Assembly: GCF_024580145.1 (NCBI RefSeq)
Contig: NZ_JANINI010000006.1
Location: forward strand, 112,183-176,182
From: Methyloversatilis sp. XJ19-49
GTDB taxonomy: Bacteria > Pseudomonadota > Gammaproteobacteria > Burkholderiales > Rhodocyclaceae
Reading direction: 5' to 3'
Length of the DNA: 64,000 nt
Shown: piece after piece, positions 15,724 to 26,318 of the stretch
How positions within the stretch are numbered: the first letter of the stretch is position 1
Layout of the letters: each line of letters begins with the position of its first letter
Translations under genes and position numbers: made by a program
The notes under the pieces: generated by a model
Told to the model about the DNA's origin: nothing
Database searches by the model: none
What the model saw: only the letters and a program-made list of their open reading frames with translations

Positions 15724-17298
15724 TCATGCGGCGGCCGTGAATGCGCCCTGGCGGATCGATGCGTCGCCGCGCGCCACATGCACCGTCTCGCCGCGTGCGA
15801 CGCGCCCGGTGTAGTCAGCGAACCACGACAGCGCGGCCTTCTCGATGAATTCATCGACGTAGTTGTCGACCGGTTCGATGCCGGCGGTCTTCAGCTCGTC
15901 GCGCGGGCAGGCGCCGATCTTCGACACCAGCACGGCGTGGCAGTCGTTGATCGCGGTGACGATGGACGGCAGCTTTTCGTCTTCGCCGTAGCCGCCCTGG
16001 CAGAACAGGTCCACCCGGCGGTGACCGACGAACAGCGCCTCACCGGCCGACACTTCGAAGATCTGGAATTCGTCGGCGTGGCCGAAGTGCTGGTTCACCC
16101 GGCCACCACCGGTGGTGGCCACAGCGACCAGCACCTTGATGCCGTCGGCGGCACCGGCGTCCTGCGTCGCGGCGAGCGCCTCGACCTTGGCGGCATGCTG
16201 AGCCTGGCGTTCAGCCTCGACGCGATCCTGGTAGCTGCGGCGGCGATCGAGGTCGTACACCACTTCCATCTCTTCGATCTTGTCGAGCGTGAATTCCTCG
16301 CTGCGGTCTTCGCCGAGCAGGCCGACCGCGTCGGCGCGGCACTGCCGGCAATGCCGCATCAGGTTGGCGCCGCCCATGCAGGCGTCCTGCACTGCCTTCA
16401 GTTCCTGCGCCGTCGGGCCGCGCTGGCCGGTCAGGCCGAACACCGTGCCGTGCTCGGCTTCCGAAATCAGCGGCATGATGTTGTGCAGGAAGGCGCCGCG
16501 CTTCTTCACCTCGCGGTTCACCTCGATCAGGTGTTCGTCGTTGATGCCGGGGATCAGCACCGAATTGATCTTGGTCAGCACGCCGCGCGCGGTCAGCATT
16601 TCCAGTCCGAGCATCTGCTGCTGGTGCAGGATGGTCGCCGCCTCTACGCCGGTGACGCGGCGGTGGTCCCAGAAGATCCACGGATAGATCTTGGCGCCCA
16701 CTTCGGGATCGACCATGTTGATCGTGATGGTCACGTGGTCGATGTTGTACTTGCAGATTTCATCGACCAGACCGGGCAGCGCGAGGCCGTTGGTGGACAG
16801 GCACAGCTTGATGTCCGGCGCCTGTTCCTGAAGCATGCGGAAGGTTTCGAAGGTCTTCTTCGGGCTGGCCAGTGAATCGCCCGGGCCGGCGATGCCGAGC
16901 ACCGTCATCTGCGGGATTTCGCTGGCGACCGCGACCACCTTCTTCACCGCCTGCTCCGGCGTAAGCTTCTGCGACACGACGCCCGGGCGCGATTCGTTCG
17001 AACAGTCGTACTTGCGGTTGCAGTAGTTGCACTGGATGTTGCAGGCCGGCGCCACCGCTACATGCATGCGGGCGTAGTGGTGATGCGCTTCTTCCGAATA
17101 ACAGGGGTGATTCTTGACCTTGTTCCAGACGTCGGCCGGCATGTCGTCCGGACCGTCGGAGGTACCGCAACTGGCCTTTCCCTCGCCGCCGGAGGTACCG
17201 CAGCCGGCGTGGGCGGGCGCCTCGACCGGCTCGGCCAGCGCATTGCGGTTGGATTTCAGGGCATCCAGACTGACGTAACTCGCTGCTGCACTTTGCAT
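15724..17298 (-). CDS. nifB: NifB, FeMo-co core synthase
   Basis: A radical SAM enzyme (524 aa) that makes NifB-co, the 8Fe core of FeMo-co. The SAM-cluster cysteines are 86, 90 and 93 (ACNIQCNYC), within a SAM barrel up to about residue 330. [10 protein letters not shown] near residue 310 supplies further cluster ligands. A linker leads to a C-terminal NifX/NafY-like domain ([19 protein letters not shown]). AAGGAG precedes the ATG. It is first in the long nif operon, with a sigma54 promoter 78 bases upstream. Confidence 0.98.
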   Translation of the reverse strand: MQSAAASYVSLDALKSNRNALAEPVEAPAHAGCGTSGGEGKASCGTSDGPDDMPADVWNKVKNHPCYSEEAHHHYARMHVAVAPACNIQCNYCNRKYDCSNESRPGVVSQKLTPEQAVKKVVAVASEIPQMTVLGIAGPGDSLASPKKTFETFRMLQEQAPDIKLCLSTNGLALPGLVDEICKYNIDHVTITINMVDPEVGAKIYPWIFWDHRRVTGVEAATILHQQQMLGLEMLTARGVLTKINSVLIPGINDEHLIEVNREVKKRGAFLHNIMPLISEAEHGTVFGLTGQRGPTAQELKAVQDACMGGANLMRHCRQCRADAVGLLGEDRSEEFTLDKIEEMEVVYDLDRRRSYQDRVEAERQAQHAAKVEALAATQDAGAADGIKVLVAVATTGGGRVNQHFGHADEFQIFEVSAGEALFVGHRRVDLFCQGGYGEDEKLPSIVTAINDCHAVLVSKIGACPRDELKTAGIEPVDNYVDEFIEKAALSWFADYTGRVARGETVHVARGDASIRQGAFTAAA

Positions 17299-17375
17299 GA
17301 CGAACTCCTTGTTCTGCTGACGCGCCAATGGGCAATCAGGGCGATCCGGGCGAATGGGGCTGGCAGGTTTCTTTT

Positions 17376-17391
17376 AGCCATTTCCGTGCCA
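17376..17391 (-). promoter_or_regulatory. Sigma54 -24/-12 promoter of nifB
   Basis: The minus strand reads TGGCACGGAAATGGCT: a perfect -24 box, correct N5, and a -12 box with one mismatch that keeps the GC. Transcription would start near 17365, about 67 bases before the nifB ATG. I found no perfect TGT-N10-ACA site in 17392-17520, so the NifA site may be degenerate. Confidence 0.78.
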
Positions 17392-17501
17392 CCGACGGTT
17401 TTCCTTTTTATTCAACTGCTTGGCCTGCTTAGCGCGGCGTGGCTGGAACCTTACGCTTGCGACAAACCCCACACTTGCGCGGTGCGGGTGCGACACGCCC
17501 A

Positions 17502-19079
17502 TCAATGCAGCGCCCTGGGGTTGTCCGCCTTGTCGAGCAGCAGTGCATTGACCGATTGCGCGAAGGCGCGCCAGGCAAGTGCGAGATCGCGCCGGATTTC
17601 ATGCCGGTAACGCGCCGACGGCTGGGCCTCGTCCGGGAAGTTCGAGAGCGCACAGGAGGTGCCGTTGTGCTTCAGCGCTTCGCCCAGCAATGCGTCGCTG
17701 AGGCCGGAGAAGGGCGCCAGCACGGCAGGTGTCAAGACGGAGCGGCCCTGTTCGACGGCGACGCCACGCGTGTCGAAGGACAGGGTGACGAGTTCGGCCA
17801 GTGCGTCGGCATACAGCTGATCGATCACGTCGAGCAGCACGTTGCGCGTCAGGTCCTCGCTCTGCTGCGCCGCCAGTGCGCGCGCTATGCGCTGCCGGTA
17901 CAGATTGGCGCACAGCCTGCGCTGCCCGGCCACCCAGTCGGTGAAGTGGCGCACGCTGCCTTCGTTGGCCGGTGACAGGAGCGCGTGCGAGGTCGCCGCG
18001 CGCGCCAGCAGGCGGTTGGCGATGCGCGTCGCGGCGTCGAGTGCGCCTTCCAGATAACCTGCGCCGCGCGCCGCGGTTTCGCTGCCACCCAGCAGCAATC
18101 GACCCTCCCAGCGGTCGGCGGCCAGCGCCTCGCAACCGTCCTCCGGGTGCTGACTCGGGGCGGCCGCGTCGCGCGCGCTGCAGGTCAGCGGTTCGTTCGC
18201 CCAGTCGCGCAGGTGCAGCTCACCTTCGTCGGCAGGCGGACCGAACAGCTGCGCCAGCTGACTGCGCACCAGCAGTTCCAGCGAAGCGGCGTAGGTCCTG
18301 CGCTGCGCGGGCGACAGCGCGACGAAGCCGCCGAGCGCCGCGGCGTCGCTGCGTTCGTCGCAGGCGTCGAAGATTTCAGCCAGCACCGCCTGCGGATGCG
18401 ACACGAAGGCGTTGCCCGACAGACCGGTATCACGCCAGAAGGCATGGCGGTAGCGCATCGCGGCCTTGGCCTGGGCGGACATCCAGGTCGGCGTGTCCTG
18501 CAGCGCCTGCATCAGCGGCGCGTCGAGCACGGGTTCGAAGGCGATGTGCTCGGCCACCAGCCGCGGCGGCATCGCCAGCACCACGTGTCGCGCAGCAATG
18601 ACGAAGTCCTCCTGCGGGCTGCGGCAGTGCGCCTCGACGAAGTCGCCGCGGTCGACCAGTCGCAGCAGCCTGCAGCCGGTGCGCAGGCGGTCCGGCGCAA
18701 GCCCATGCACCAGCGCGGAGACAATGGCGCCCATGCCGCCGGAGACGCGGTGCGCGCCGTTGTGCACGCCATCCTGGGCCAGCGGTTCAGGGCTCGAATC
18801 CGTGCTGGCCAGATGCAGGATGACGCCGCTGTCGTGCTGCGCATGGCCGTCGAGCCCGAGTTCGGCGAGAAGCTTCACCATGCGCGGCTGCGTCTGCGGC
18901 CAGTACCAGCCGGGTCCAAGATCGAGTGCTGCCGTGCCGGCCGCGCCCGGCACGGTTTCGATGCGCCCGCCCGCGCGGGGCCGCGCATCGATCAGCAGAA
19001 AGTCGCGTCCGGCCGATTGCAGCCGGCCGGCGATGCTCAGGCCGCACAGTCCGGCGCCGACGATCAGGGTATCCAGCAT
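17502..19079 (-). CDS. FAD-dependent amine-oxidase-like protein
   Basis: A 525-aa flavoprotein. The FAD Rossmann motif is at the N-terminus (LIVGAGLCGLSIAGRL) and the flavin-binding GGRIET follows. A C-terminal GRLLLGGSETA segment matches the second FAD contact. The last 120 residues are extra helices not typical of small amine oxidases. The substrate is unknown. Similar genes occur beside nifB in related diazotrophs as I recall. The start at 19079 is taken because the dinucleotide fold begins there and AGGA precedes it. It has its own sigma54-type promoter. Confidence 0.82.
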   Translation of the reverse strand: MLDTLIVGAGLCGLSIAGRLQSAGRDFLLIDARPRAGGRIETVPGAAGTAALDLGPGWYWPQTQPRMVKLLAELGLDGHAQHDSGVILHLASTDSSPEPLAQDGVHNGAHRVSGGMGAIVSALVHGLAPDRLRTGCRLLRLVDRGDFVEAHCRSPQEDFVIAARHVVLAMPPRLVAEHIAFEPVLDAPLMQALQDTPTWMSAQAKAAMRYRHAFWRDTGLSGNAFVSHPQAVLAEIFDACDERSDAAALGGFVALSPAQRRTYAASLELLVRSQLAQLFGPPADEGELHLRDWANEPLTCSARDAAAPSQHPEDGCEALAADRWEGRLLLGGSETAARGAGYLEGALDAATRIANRLLARAATSHALLSPANEGSVRHFTDWVAGQRRLCANLYRQRIARALAAQQSEDLTRNVLLDVIDQLYADALAELVTLSFDTRGVAVEQGRSVLTPAVLAPFSGLSDALLGEALKHNGTSCALSNFPDEAQPSARYRHEIRRDLALAWRAFAQSVNALLLDKADNPRALH

Positions 19080-19118
19080 GGTGCGGTCCTCCGGGTAGCA
19101 ATCAGATGCATCGGGTTC

Positions 19119-19134
19119 AGCAAGCATCGTTCCA
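19119..19134 (-). promoter_or_regulatory. Sigma54-type promoter of the flavoprotein gene
   Basis: The minus strand reads TGGAACGATGCTTGCT, one mismatch from TGGCAC-N5-TTGCT. The start would be near 19108, about 29 bases before the ATG. A near-match NifA site, TGT-N10-GCA, lies at 19197-19212, about 63 bases upstream, so NifA control is plausible. Confidence 0.7.
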
Positions 19135-19298
19135 CGGCGCCTTGTCGCGCCGCATGGCGGCGCTGCGGGGGCGACCGAAGGACGCGACGTCGACTTTGTC
19201 GCGTTTGGCGCATCGCCACCGCGCATTCGCAATGCAATCGTCCGCTTCCCCAGCGTGCGCGATTCTTGCTAGGTCACTGCGATGACAGCAGGCACGAC

Positions 19299-20810
19299 AT
19301 GAACGCACCCCTCACCCATCCGCCCGGCCTTGCACTGGAAGCGCTCGCCTTCGACAACCGCTACGCAAGGTTGCCAGCCGCCTTTCATTCGCGGCTGGCG
19401 CCGTCGCCGCTGCCGTCGCCGCATCTGGTGGCGGCGAGCGACGATGCGGCGGCGCTGATCGGCCTCGACGTCGCGCAGAGGATGCGGCCGGAATTCGTCG
19501 ACGCCTTCGCCGGCAACGCGCTGCTGCGCGGTAGCGAACCGCTGGCGGCGGTCTATGGCGGGCACCAGTTCGGCAGCTGGTCGGGGCGCCTGGGCGATGG
19601 TCGCGCCCACCTGCTCGGTGGCGTGCGCACGCCGTCGGGTCCCCTTGAGCTGCAACTCAAGGGGGCGGGACCGACACCGTATTCGCGCTTCGCCGACGGG
19701 CGTGCGGTGCTGCGTTCGTCGATCCGCGAATTCCTCTGTTCCGAGGCGATGGCCGCGCTCGGCATACCGACCACGCGCGCGCTGTGCGTCATCGGCTCGT
19801 CGCTGCCGGTGCAGCGTGAAACGATGGAAACGGCTGCGGTGGTGACGCGCATCGCGCCGACCTTCGTGCGCTTCGGCAGTTTCGAGTACTTCGCCGACAA
19901 GGACGATGTCGCCAGCCTGCGCACGCTGGCCGATCACGTGATCGACGATTTCCTGCCGCATCTGCGCGATGCGCCGAAGCCGTTCGAAGCGCTGCTGGCC
20001 GACGTCGCGCGCCGCACCGGCGAGCTGATCGCGCACTGGCAGGCGATCGGCTTCATGCATGGCGTGATGAACACCGACAACATGTCCATCCTCGGGCTGA
20101 CGCTGGACTACGGTCCGTTCGGCTTCATGGAAGCCTTCGACGCCGGGCATATCTGCAATCACTCCGACACGTACGGGCGCTACGCCTTCCGTGCGCAGCC
20201 GCGCATCGGCCTGTGGAACCTGTATGTGCTGGCCGACGCGCTGGGGCCGCTGATCGGCCATCCCGACGTCACGCGTACGCTGGTCGACGATCACTACACG
20301 CCGGCCTTCGACGCGTACTTCGCGCAACGGATGCGGGCCCGCCTCGGCCTGGCGACGGCGCAGCCCGGCGATGCCGACTTCATCGGCGCCACCCTCGGCC
20401 TGCTGCAACTGCAGCGCATCGACTACACGCTGTTCTTCCGCGCGCTCTCAGGCCTGCCCGGAGCGGTTCTGCGCGACGCGCGCGCCGTCATTGACGCGCC
20501 GCTGCGTGACCTGTTCGCCGACCGCGAGGCGTGCGATGCCTGGCTGCTCGGCTGGCGCGCGCGACTCGCTCGCGAAGGCAGTCGCGATGCGGTGCGCAAG
20601 CCGGCGATGCGCGCGGTCAATCCGCGCTACGTGCTGCGCAACTGGATGGCCGAGGCGGCGCTCCGCCGCGCGCGCGAGGGCGATTTCGGCGAAGTGCGCG
20701 CCGTGTTCGACTGCCTGCGCCGGCCTTTCGACGACCAGCCGGACTGTGCCCGCTACGCCGCACCACCGCCGGACTGGGCGGCCGGCATGTCGGTCAGCTG
20801 TTCGAGCTGA
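19299..20810 (+). CDS. selO: Protein adenylyltransferase SelO
   Basis: A 503-aa pseudokinase-fold enzyme that transfers AMP to protein Ser/Thr/Tyr in redox control. Recognisable blocks are GGHQFGSWSGRLGDGRAHLL, LQLKGAGPTPYSRFADGRAV and MNTDNMSILGLTLDYGPFGF. The C-terminus ends SCSS, the Cys that is selenocysteine in eukaryotic SelO. The start ATG at 19299 gives the family N-terminus. It diverges from the flavoprotein gene and probably belongs to general metabolism. Confidence 0.95.
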   Translation: MNAPLTHPPGLALEALAFDNRYARLPAAFHSRLAPSPLPSPHLVAASDDAAALIGLDVAQRMRPEFVDAFAGNALLRGSEPLAAVYGGHQFGSWSGRLGDGRAHLLGGVRTPSGPLELQLKGAGPTPYSRFADGRAVLRSSIREFLCSEAMAALGIPTTRALCVIGSSLPVQRETMETAAVVTRIAPTFVRFGSFEYFADKDDVASLRTLADHVIDDFLPHLRDAPKPFEALLADVARRTGELIAHWQAIGFMHGVMNTDNMSILGLTLDYGPFGFMEAFDAGHICNHSDTYGRYAFRAQPRIGLWNLYVLADALGPLIGHPDVTRTLVDDHYTPAFDAYFAQRMRARLGLATAQPGDADFIGATLGLLQLQRIDYTLFFRALSGLPGAVLRDARAVIDAPLRDLFADREACDAWLLGWRARLAREGSRDAVRKPAMRAVNPRYVLRNWMAEAALRRAREGDFGEVRAVFDCLRRPFDDQPDCARYAAPPPDWAAGMSVSCSS

Positions 20811-20841
20811 CACCTTTCTTCATCACTCACCGGGAACGGCC

Positions 20842-21276
20842 ATGGACCTCATCTACAAAACCCGCGTCTTCAGCCAGGGCGGCCGCAACGGCCGCGTGCA
20901 GAGCGAAGACGGCACATTGAAGCTCGACCTCGCCGCGCCCGCCGAAATGGGCGGCAAGAAACCCGGCAGCAATCCGGAGCAGCTGTTCGCGGCCGCCTGG
21001 GCCGCCTGTTTCGAGAACTCGGTGCGGCACATCGTGCGCGCCGACCGGCTGCCGGTGAAGGGCTGCATGGTCGAAGCGGAAATATCGCTGTTCAAGAACT
21101 TCGAAGAGGCCTACCGGATGGCGATCCGCTTCACCACGGTGCTGCACGGCATCGACCAGCCGACCGCCGACTCGCTGGTCGAGCGCGCGCTGAAGGTGTG
21201 TCCGTATACCGATGCGACGAAGAACAACGTCACGGTCAGTGCGGTCGCGGTGCTCGAAGCACCGGCGACGGCTTGA
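20842..21276 (+). CDS. Ohr/OsmC-family peroxiredoxin
   Basis: A 144-aa organic hydroperoxide reductase-like protein. The two redox cysteines are in AAAWAACFENSV and ALKVCPYTDATKNN, with GSNPEQLFAAAW before the first. It reduces organic peroxides with dihydrolipoyl or thiol donors. It follows selO by 31 bases, so the two may be co-transcribed as a redox pair. Confidence 0.9.
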   Translation: MDLIYKTRVFSQGGRNGRVQSEDGTLKLDLAAPAEMGGKKPGSNPEQLFAAAWAACFENSVRHIVRADRLPVKGCMVEAEISLFKNFEEAYRMAIRFTTVLHGIDQPTADSLVERALKVCPYTDATKNNVTVSAVAVLEAPATA

Positions 21277-21292
21277 AACCGGGAGACCTGCG

Positions 21293-21535
21293 ATGACCAG
21301 TGAAAACGGCTATTTCATCGACTGGAACGGCAAGGCGCGCAGCGTGCAGGACCCGGGCGGCGATTTCGTCATCGAGGTCGACCTGCCGTCGAAGTACGTC
21401 GCGCTGTACACGACCAAGGGCACGCTGATGCACGAGGCAACCTTCTACCGGACGCTGGAAGACATCGCGACCAAGGGGCTCAAGGTCGAGCTGGTGCCCG
21501 GTTCGCATCCGTGGGGCCTGCAGAAGGAGTGGTAG
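21293..21535 (+). CDS. Small hypothetical protein
   Basis: An 80-aa protein (MTSENGYFIDWNGKARSV start) with LPSKYVALYTTKGTLMHEAT and a final WGLQKEW. It appears soluble, with no cysteines. GGGAG precedes the ATG. It follows the Ohr gene by 16 bases, suggesting one operon. The family is not recognised. Confidence 0.65.
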   Translation: MTSENGYFIDWNGKARSVQDPGGDFVIEVDLPSKYVALYTTKGTLMHEATFYRTLEDIATKGLKVELVPGSHPWGLQKEW

Positions 21536-21539
21536 TCCG

Positions 21540-21587
21540 AAAAAAGGGTGCGCGGCGAGAGCGCCCGGAAGGCGCTTCCGCCGCGCA
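21540..21587 (-). terminator. Rho-independent terminator of the isc operon
   Basis: On the minus strand a GCGCGGCG/CGCCGCGC stem (21551-21587) encloses an inner GCGCC/GGCGC stem with a TTCC loop. ACCC and seven T residues (21540-21546) follow. It lies 42 bases beyond the fdx stop. It also separates the convergent plus-strand gene. Confidence 0.85.
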
Positions 21588-21629
21588 ACGAACATGCCCC
21601 GTTTCACCGTGCCCGAATGTTCGGGCGCA

Positions 21630-21962
21630 TCACTCGCGCGCAAGATTGCGCGTGTGCATCGGCAGTTCTATCGTCAGGTCCGCCTGGCCGAGGCGCACGC
21701 AGCAGGCGAGTCGCGATGCGGCTTCCAGGCCCCAGGCATCATCGAGCTGATCCTCTTCGTCGTCGTCCGGGACATTGACCGACGACGCGCCCTGACGTAC
21801 GTAGATGTGGCAGGTGGCGCAGGCAGCGACCTTTTCGCACGCGTGCTCGATCGCAATGTCGTGCGCCAGAAGCGCGTCGCACACGGTCGTGCCGGCCGTT
21901 GCTTCGAAGCTGGTGCCGGTCGGGCACAGCTGCGGATGAGGCAGTACGGTGATCCGGCTCAT
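21630..21962 (-). CDS. fdx: Isc-type 2Fe-2S ferredoxin Fdx
   Basis: A 110-aa adrenodoxin-type ferredoxin that gives electrons for Fe-S cluster assembly on IscU. The cluster Cys pattern is [16 protein letters not shown], with a distal Cys in [10 protein letters not shown]. It overlaps hscA by four bases (ATGA) and is last in the operon. Confidence 0.92.
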   Translation of the reverse strand: MSRITVLPHPQLCPTGTSFEATAGTTVCDALLAHDIAIEHACEKVAACATCHIYVRQGASSVNVPDDDEEDQLDDAWGLEAASRLACCVRLGQADLTIELPMHTRNLARE

Positions 21963-23833
21963 GACTGCAGCGCGGATATCCGCGTGCCGGACAGCGCGCG
22001 ACGGATGCCGGCATCCATGCGCAGCCCGGCAAAGTGGGTGGTGGCGGCATTGAGCGCCTCGCTGGCGCGTTTGAGGCGCGGCAGGTCGGTGCCGCTTTCC
22101 AGTTCGTCGGCCAGCGCGAACATCGCCGATTGCACAGCCACGAATTCATCGTGTGTCAGCAGCGCATGGCCGTCTTCCGCCAGCGCGGCTTCGGTCGCAT
22201 CGACCAGACGTCGGGCATCGACCTGCGCCTCGCGCAGCATGCGCGCCGCCATGTCGACGTCGGCCTTGCCCCAGGCGTCGGTCAGCATGTCGGCGATCTG
22301 CGTGTCGCTCAGGCCGTAGGACGGCTTGATTTCGATGTGCGCCTCGGTGCCGCTGGTCTGCTCCCGGGCCGACACCGACAGCATGCCGTCGGCGTCGATC
22401 TGGAAGGTGACGCGGATGCGTGGCGCGCCGGCCACCATCGCCGGAATGCCGCGCAGTTCGAAGCGCGCCAGCGAACGGCAGTCGCTCACCAGTTCGCGTT
22501 CGCCCTGCACGACGTGGATCGCCATCGCGGTCTGGCCGTCCTTGTAGGTGGTGAATTCCTGTGCGCGTGCGGCCGGCAGCGTGGTGTTGCGCGGGATGAC
22601 CTTCTCGACCAGACCGCCCATCGTTTCCAGACCGAGCGACAGCGGGCAGACATCGAGCAGCAGCCAGTCGCCATCGCCGCCGGGGTTGTTGCCGGCGAGC
22701 ACGTTGGCCTGCATGGCAGCGCCCAGCGCCACCACTTCGTCCGGATCGAGGTCGCTCAACGGCTCGCGGCCGAACAGCTTCCCGACCGCGTCGCGGACCT
22801 GTGGCATGCGGGTCGAGCCGCCGACCAGCACCACACCGTCGACCTCGTCGGCGGCGATGCCCGCGTCGCGCAGCGCGCGCCGTACCGGCGCCATGCTGCG
22901 TGCCACCAGATCGGCGGTCAGGCTTTCGAACTGGTCGCGCGTCAGTTCGAAACTGAAGTTGCGTCCATCGTCCAGCTGGCCGGCGATCGATGTAATCGGT
23001 GCACTCGACAGCGCCTCCTTGGCGCTCCGCGCCCGCGCCAGCATCATGCGCGTTTCGCCGGCGGAGGTCGCTGCGAGTGCCAGGTTCTGCCGCAGCCAGT
23101 CGGCGATGCGATGGTCGAAATCGTCGCCGCCGAGTGCGGCATCGCCGGCGGTGGACAGCACTTCGAACATGCCCTGCGAAAGCTTCAGGATCGAAATGTC
23201 GAAGGTGCCGCCGCCCAGGTCGTAGATGGCGAACACGCCCTGCGCTGCGTTATCCAGCCCGTAGGCGATGGCGGCAGCCGTGGGTTCGTTGAGCAGGCGC
23301 AGCACATTGAGGCCGGCGAGGCGCGCCGCATCCTTGGTGGCCTGACGCTGCGCATCGTCGAAATAGGCCGGCACCGTGATGACGGCGCCGACCAGATCGC
23401 CCCCCAGGCCCTCTTCGGCGCGCTGGCGCAGCGAACGCAGGATGTCGGCCGACACTTCGACCGGCGAGCGCACGCCGCTGCGGGTGGCCAGACTGAGCAT
23501 GCCCGGCGTATCCACCAGCGTGTAGGGCGTGTGCACCGACGCGTCGAGATCGGACAGCGTGCGTCCCATGAAACGTTTCACCGACACGATGGTGTTGCCC
23601 GGGTCGTCGACCTGCGCGGCCTGCGCGGCGTGGCCGACCACGATGTCGCTCTCGGCGTAGCGCACCACCGACGGCAGCAGACGGCGCCCTTCGGCGTCGG
23701 GCAGCACGCGCGACAGTCCGCTGGCCACCGTGGCGACCAGCGAGTTGGTGGTGCCCAGATCGATGCCGACCGCCAGCCGGTGCTGGTGCGGTGCGGCGCT
23801 GAGGCCCGGTTCGGCAATCTGCAGCAAGGCCAT
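21959..23833 (-). CDS. hscA: Fe-S assembly chaperone HscA
   Basis: A 624-aa Hsp70 that releases clusters from IscU. The ATPase domain shows [15 protein letters not shown] at residues 22-36, [13 protein letters not shown] near residue 205 and [13 protein letters not shown] near residue 340. The substrate domain follows, ending in a helical lid. IscU in the same operon has the LPPVK motif that HscA binds. The co-chaperone hscB is absent: only 44 bases separate hscA from iscA. Confidence 0.95.
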   Translation of the reverse strand: MALLQIAEPGLSAAPHQHRLAVGIDLGTTNSLVATVASGLSRVLPDAEGRRLLPSVVRYAESDIVVGHAAQAAQVDDPGNTIVSVKRFMGRTLSDLDASVHTPYTLVDTPGMLSLATRSGVRSPVEVSADILRSLRQRAEEGLGGDLVGAVITVPAYFDDAQRQATKDAARLAGLNVLRLLNEPTAAAIAYGLDNAAQGVFAIYDLGGGTFDISILKLSQGMFEVLSTAGDAALGGDDFDHRIADWLRQNLALAATSAGETRMMLARARSAKEALSSAPITSIAGQLDDGRNFSFELTRDQFESLTADLVARSMAPVRRALRDAGIAADEVDGVVLVGGSTRMPQVRDAVGKLFGREPLSDLDPDEVVALGAAMQANVLAGNNPGGDGDWLLLDVCPLSLGLETMGGLVEKVIPRNTTLPAARAQEFTTYKDGQTAMAIHVVQGERELVSDCRSLARFELRGIPAMVAGAPRIRVTFQIDADGMLSVSAREQTSGTEAHIEIKPSYGLSDTQIADMLTDAWGKADVDMAARMLREAQVDARRLVDATEAALAEDGHALLTHDEFVAVQSAMFALADELESGTDLPRLKRASEALNAATTHFAGLRMDAGIRRALSGTRISALQS

Positions 23834-23877
23834 GATGGGCTACTCCCGTTTCGGTGGTGACGCCGGCGCAGCAGGCT

Positions 23878-24201
23878 TCAGACGCCGAAGCTTTCGCCGC
23901 AGCCGCAGGCTGCCTTGACGTTCGGATTGTTGAACTTGAAGCCTTCGTTCAGGCCTTCACGCACGAAGTCGAGTTCGGTGCCGTCGAGAAAGGGCAGGCT
24001 CTTGGGGTCGACCAGCACGGTGACGCCATGGCTTTCGAAGCTGACGTCCTCCGCTTCGGCGGCGTCCGCGAACTCAAGCGCGTATGCCAGCCCGGAACAG
24101 CCGCTGGTCTTCACTGCCAGCCGCAGGCCGACGCCCTGGCCGCGTCTGGCCAGACTTTTCTGCACATGCCGCGCCGCGGCTTCACTGATGGTGATGGTCA
24201 T
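23878..24201 (-). CDS. iscA: A-type Fe-S carrier IscA
   Basis: A 107-aa protein starting [20 protein letters not shown]. The ligand Cys are in [14 protein letters not shown] and [10 protein letters not shown], the classic IscA pattern. It carries clusters or iron from IscU to apo-proteins. The gene follows the ErpA-like gene by 13 bases. Confidence 0.92.
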   Translation of the reverse strand: MTITISEAAARHVQKSLARRGQGVGLRLAVKTSGCSGLAYALEFADAAEAEDVSFESHGVTVLVDPKSLPFLDGTELDFVREGLNEGFKFNNPNVKAACGCGESFGV

Positions 24202-24214
24202 GGCCGGCCTCCGA

Positions 24215-24592
24215 TCACATCGAGAACGAACTGCCGCAGCCGCACGACGAAGTCGCGTTCGGGTTGCGGATGATGAAGCGCGATCCTTCGAGGCCGTCCT
24301 CGAAATCGATCTCGGCGCCCATCAGGTACTGCAGGCTCATCGAGTCGGCGAGCAGCGTGACGCCGGACTGCACGATGTGCGTGTCGTCCTCGTTCACCGT
24401 CTCTTCGAAGGCGAAGCCGTACTGGAAGCCGGAACAGCCGCCGCCGGTCACATAGACGCGCAGCTTCAGCGCCGGATTGCCCTCTTCGGCAATCATTTCG
24501 GCCACCTTGCTGGCAGCCGCTTCGCAGAAGGTGATCGGCGACAGGGCAGGCGAGCTCGCCAGGGCAACGGGGGTATCGGAAAGCGTGTTCAT
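24215..24592 (-). CDS. Second A-type carrier (ErpA-like)
   Basis: A 125-aa carrier with a 20-residue Ser/Ala-rich leader before the domain ([19 protein letters not shown]). The ligand Cys are in [15 protein letters not shown] and SSCGCGSSF. The sequence [13 protein letters not shown] is close to ErpA. It lies next to iscA, so the operon has two A-type carriers. A third lies in the nifB operon. Confidence 0.88.
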   Translation of the reverse strand: MNTLSDTPVALASSPALSPITFCEAAASKVAEMIAEEGNPALKLRVYVTGGGCSGFQYGFAFEETVNEDDTHIVQSGVTLLADSMSLQYLMGAEIDFEDGLEGSRFIIRNPNATSSCGCGSSFSM

Positions 24593-24603
24593 GACGGGTC
24601 CTT

Positions 24604-25011
24604 TCAGGCGGCTTCGACGGCCGTGTTGGCGGCGGTCTGCTTGGTGCGGTAATCGGCGACGGCGGCCTTGATCGCGTCTTCGGCCAGGATGGAGCAGTGG
24701 ATCTTCACCGGCGGCAGCGCGAGCTCTTCGGCGATTTCGGTGTTCTTGATCGCCAGGGCCTCGTCCAGCGTCTTGCCCTTGACCCATTCGGTGACCAGCG
24801 ACGACGAGGCGATGGCCGAGCCGCAGCCGTAGGTCTTGAACTTCGCGTCTTCGATGATGCCGTCGGCACCGACCTTGATCTGCAGCTTCATGACGTCGCC
24901 GCAGGCCGGTGCGCCGACCATTCCGGTACCGACGTCTTCGTCCTGGTTCGAGTAGCCGCCCACGTTGCGCGGGTTGTCGTAGTGGTCAAGCACCTTGTCG
25001 CTGTATGCCAT
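24604..25011 (-). CDS. iscU: Fe-S scaffold IscU
   Basis: A 135-aa scaffold on which 2Fe-2S and 4Fe-4S clusters are built. The three cysteines are in GAPACGDV (Cys37), [13 protein letters not shown] and [16 protein letters not shown], the HscA recognition motif, precedes the third Cys. It lacks the C-terminal NifU domain, so it is IscU rather than NifU. It is second in the operon after iscS. Confidence 0.95.
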   Translation of the reverse strand: MAYSDKVLDHYDNPRNVGGYSNQDEDVGTGMVGAPACGDVMKLQIKVGADGIIEDAKFKTYGCGSAIASSSLVTEWVKGKTLDEALAIKNTEIAEELALPPVKIHCSILAEDAIKAAVADYRTKQTAANTAVEAA

Positions 25012-25071
25012 GGTGTTTCTCCGCTTAAAGGGGTGAGTGGGGGTAAGTGAGGGGGGTGTTGCCTGCGCCGC

Positions 25072-26280
25072 TCAGTGACTGGCCCACTGAACCGTCGCCA
25101 GATCGATGCCTTCGTTGTGCATGTCCCAAAGTGGCGACAGTTCGCGCAGCTTGTTCACCGCGGTGCTGACCTTCTCGATCACCGCATCGACTTCCTGCTG
25201 CGTCGTGAAGCGGCCGATCGAGAAGCGGATCGAGCTGTGCGCAAGTTCGTCGCTGCGGCCCATGGCGCGCAGTACGTAGGACGGTTCCAGACTGGCCGAG
25301 GTACAGGCCGAGCCGGACGATACGGCGACGTCCTTCATGCCCATCAGCAGCGATTCGCCTTCGACGAAATTGAAGCTGAGGTTGAGGTTGTGCGGCACGC
25401 GCTGTTCGAGGTCGCCGTTGACGAACACCTGATCGAGCGCCATCAGCCCGTTCATCAGGCGATCGCGCAGCGAGCGGATGCGTTCGTTCTCGCTGCCCAT
25501 GTTTTCGCGCGCCAGCCAGTAGGCTTCGCCCATGCCGACGATCTGGTGCGTCGCCAGCGTGCCGGAACGCATGCCGCGCTCGTGGCCGCCGCCGTGGATG
25601 ATGGCGTCGATGCGCACGCGTGGCTTGCGGCTGACATAGAGCGCGCCGATGCCTTTCGGGCCGTAGGTCTTGTGGGCCGACAGCGACATCAGGTCGACCG
25701 GCAGCTCGTCCAGACTGAACGGCACCTTGCCGGTGGCCTGCGCGCCATCGACGTGGAACAGCACGCCCTTCTCGCGGCAGATGGCGCCCAGTGCGGCGAT
25801 GTCCTGGATGACGCCGGTCTCGTTGTTCACGAACATGACCGAAGCGATCACCGTGTCCGGCCGCAGCGCGGCGCGGAACACGTCGAGGTCGAGCAGGCCG
25901 TTGTCCTGCACGTCGAGCACCGTCACGTCACAGCCGGCGCGTTCCAGTTCGCGCACCGTGTCGAGCACCGACTTGTGTTCGGTCTTCACGGTCACGACAT
26001 GCTTGCCGCGACCGGCGTGGAACTGCATCGCGCCCTTGATGGCCAGGTTGTTCGATTCCGTGGCGCCGGAGGTCCATACGATGGAGCGCGGATCGGCGCC
26101 GACCAGCGCGGCCACCTGTTCGCGGGCCAGTTCCACCGCTTCTTCCGCGGCCCAGCCGTAGGCATGCGAGCGGCTGGCTGGATTGCCGAAGTTGTCGAAC
26201 AGCCAGGGCATCATCTTTCCGACCACTCGCGGATCGACGGGTGTGGTGGCGGCGTAGTCCAGATAGATCGGGCGGTTCAT
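25072..26280 (-). CDS. iscS: Cysteine desulfurase IscS
   Basis: A 402-aa PLP enzyme supplying sulfur to IscU. It starts [20 protein letters not shown]. The PLP Lys is in [12 protein letters not shown] and the active Cys loop in [16 protein letters not shown]. The C-terminus ends with the IscU-binding region ([12 protein letters not shown]). The start at 26280 is the family N-terminus. It opens the isc operon; iscR is not present upstream. Confidence 0.95.
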   Translation of the reverse strand: MNRPIYLDYAATTPVDPRVVGKMMPWLFDNFGNPASRSHAYGWAAEEAVELAREQVAALVGADPRSIVWTSGATESNNLAIKGAMQFHAGRGKHVVTVKTEHKSVLDTVRELERAGCDVTVLDVQDNGLLDLDVFRAALRPDTVIASVMFVNNETGVIQDIAALGAICREKGVLFHVDGAQATGKVPFSLDELPVDLMSLSAHKTYGPKGIGALYVSRKPRVRIDAIIHGGGHERGMRSGTLATHQIVGMGEAYWLARENMGSENERIRSLRDRLMNGLMALDQVFVNGDLEQRVPHNLNLSFNFVEGESLLMGMKDVAVSSGSACTSASLEPSYVLRAMGRSDELAHSSIRFSIGRFTTQQEVDAVIEKVSTAVNKLRELSPLWDMHNEGIDLATVQWASH

Positions 26281-26318
26281 GTCGGACTCTCCTGCATGGA
26301 AGGGTTTGGCAGGGAATA

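Noticed and set aside
17985-19298. N-terminal extension of the selO frame
   Set aside because: The frame continues upstream antisense to the flavoprotein gene; SelO homology begins at the ATG at 19299.
24604-25011. Calling the scaffold NifU
   Set aside because: The protein is only 135 aa with the IscU domain and LPPVK motif; the central 2Fe-2S and C-terminal Nfu domains of NifU are absent.
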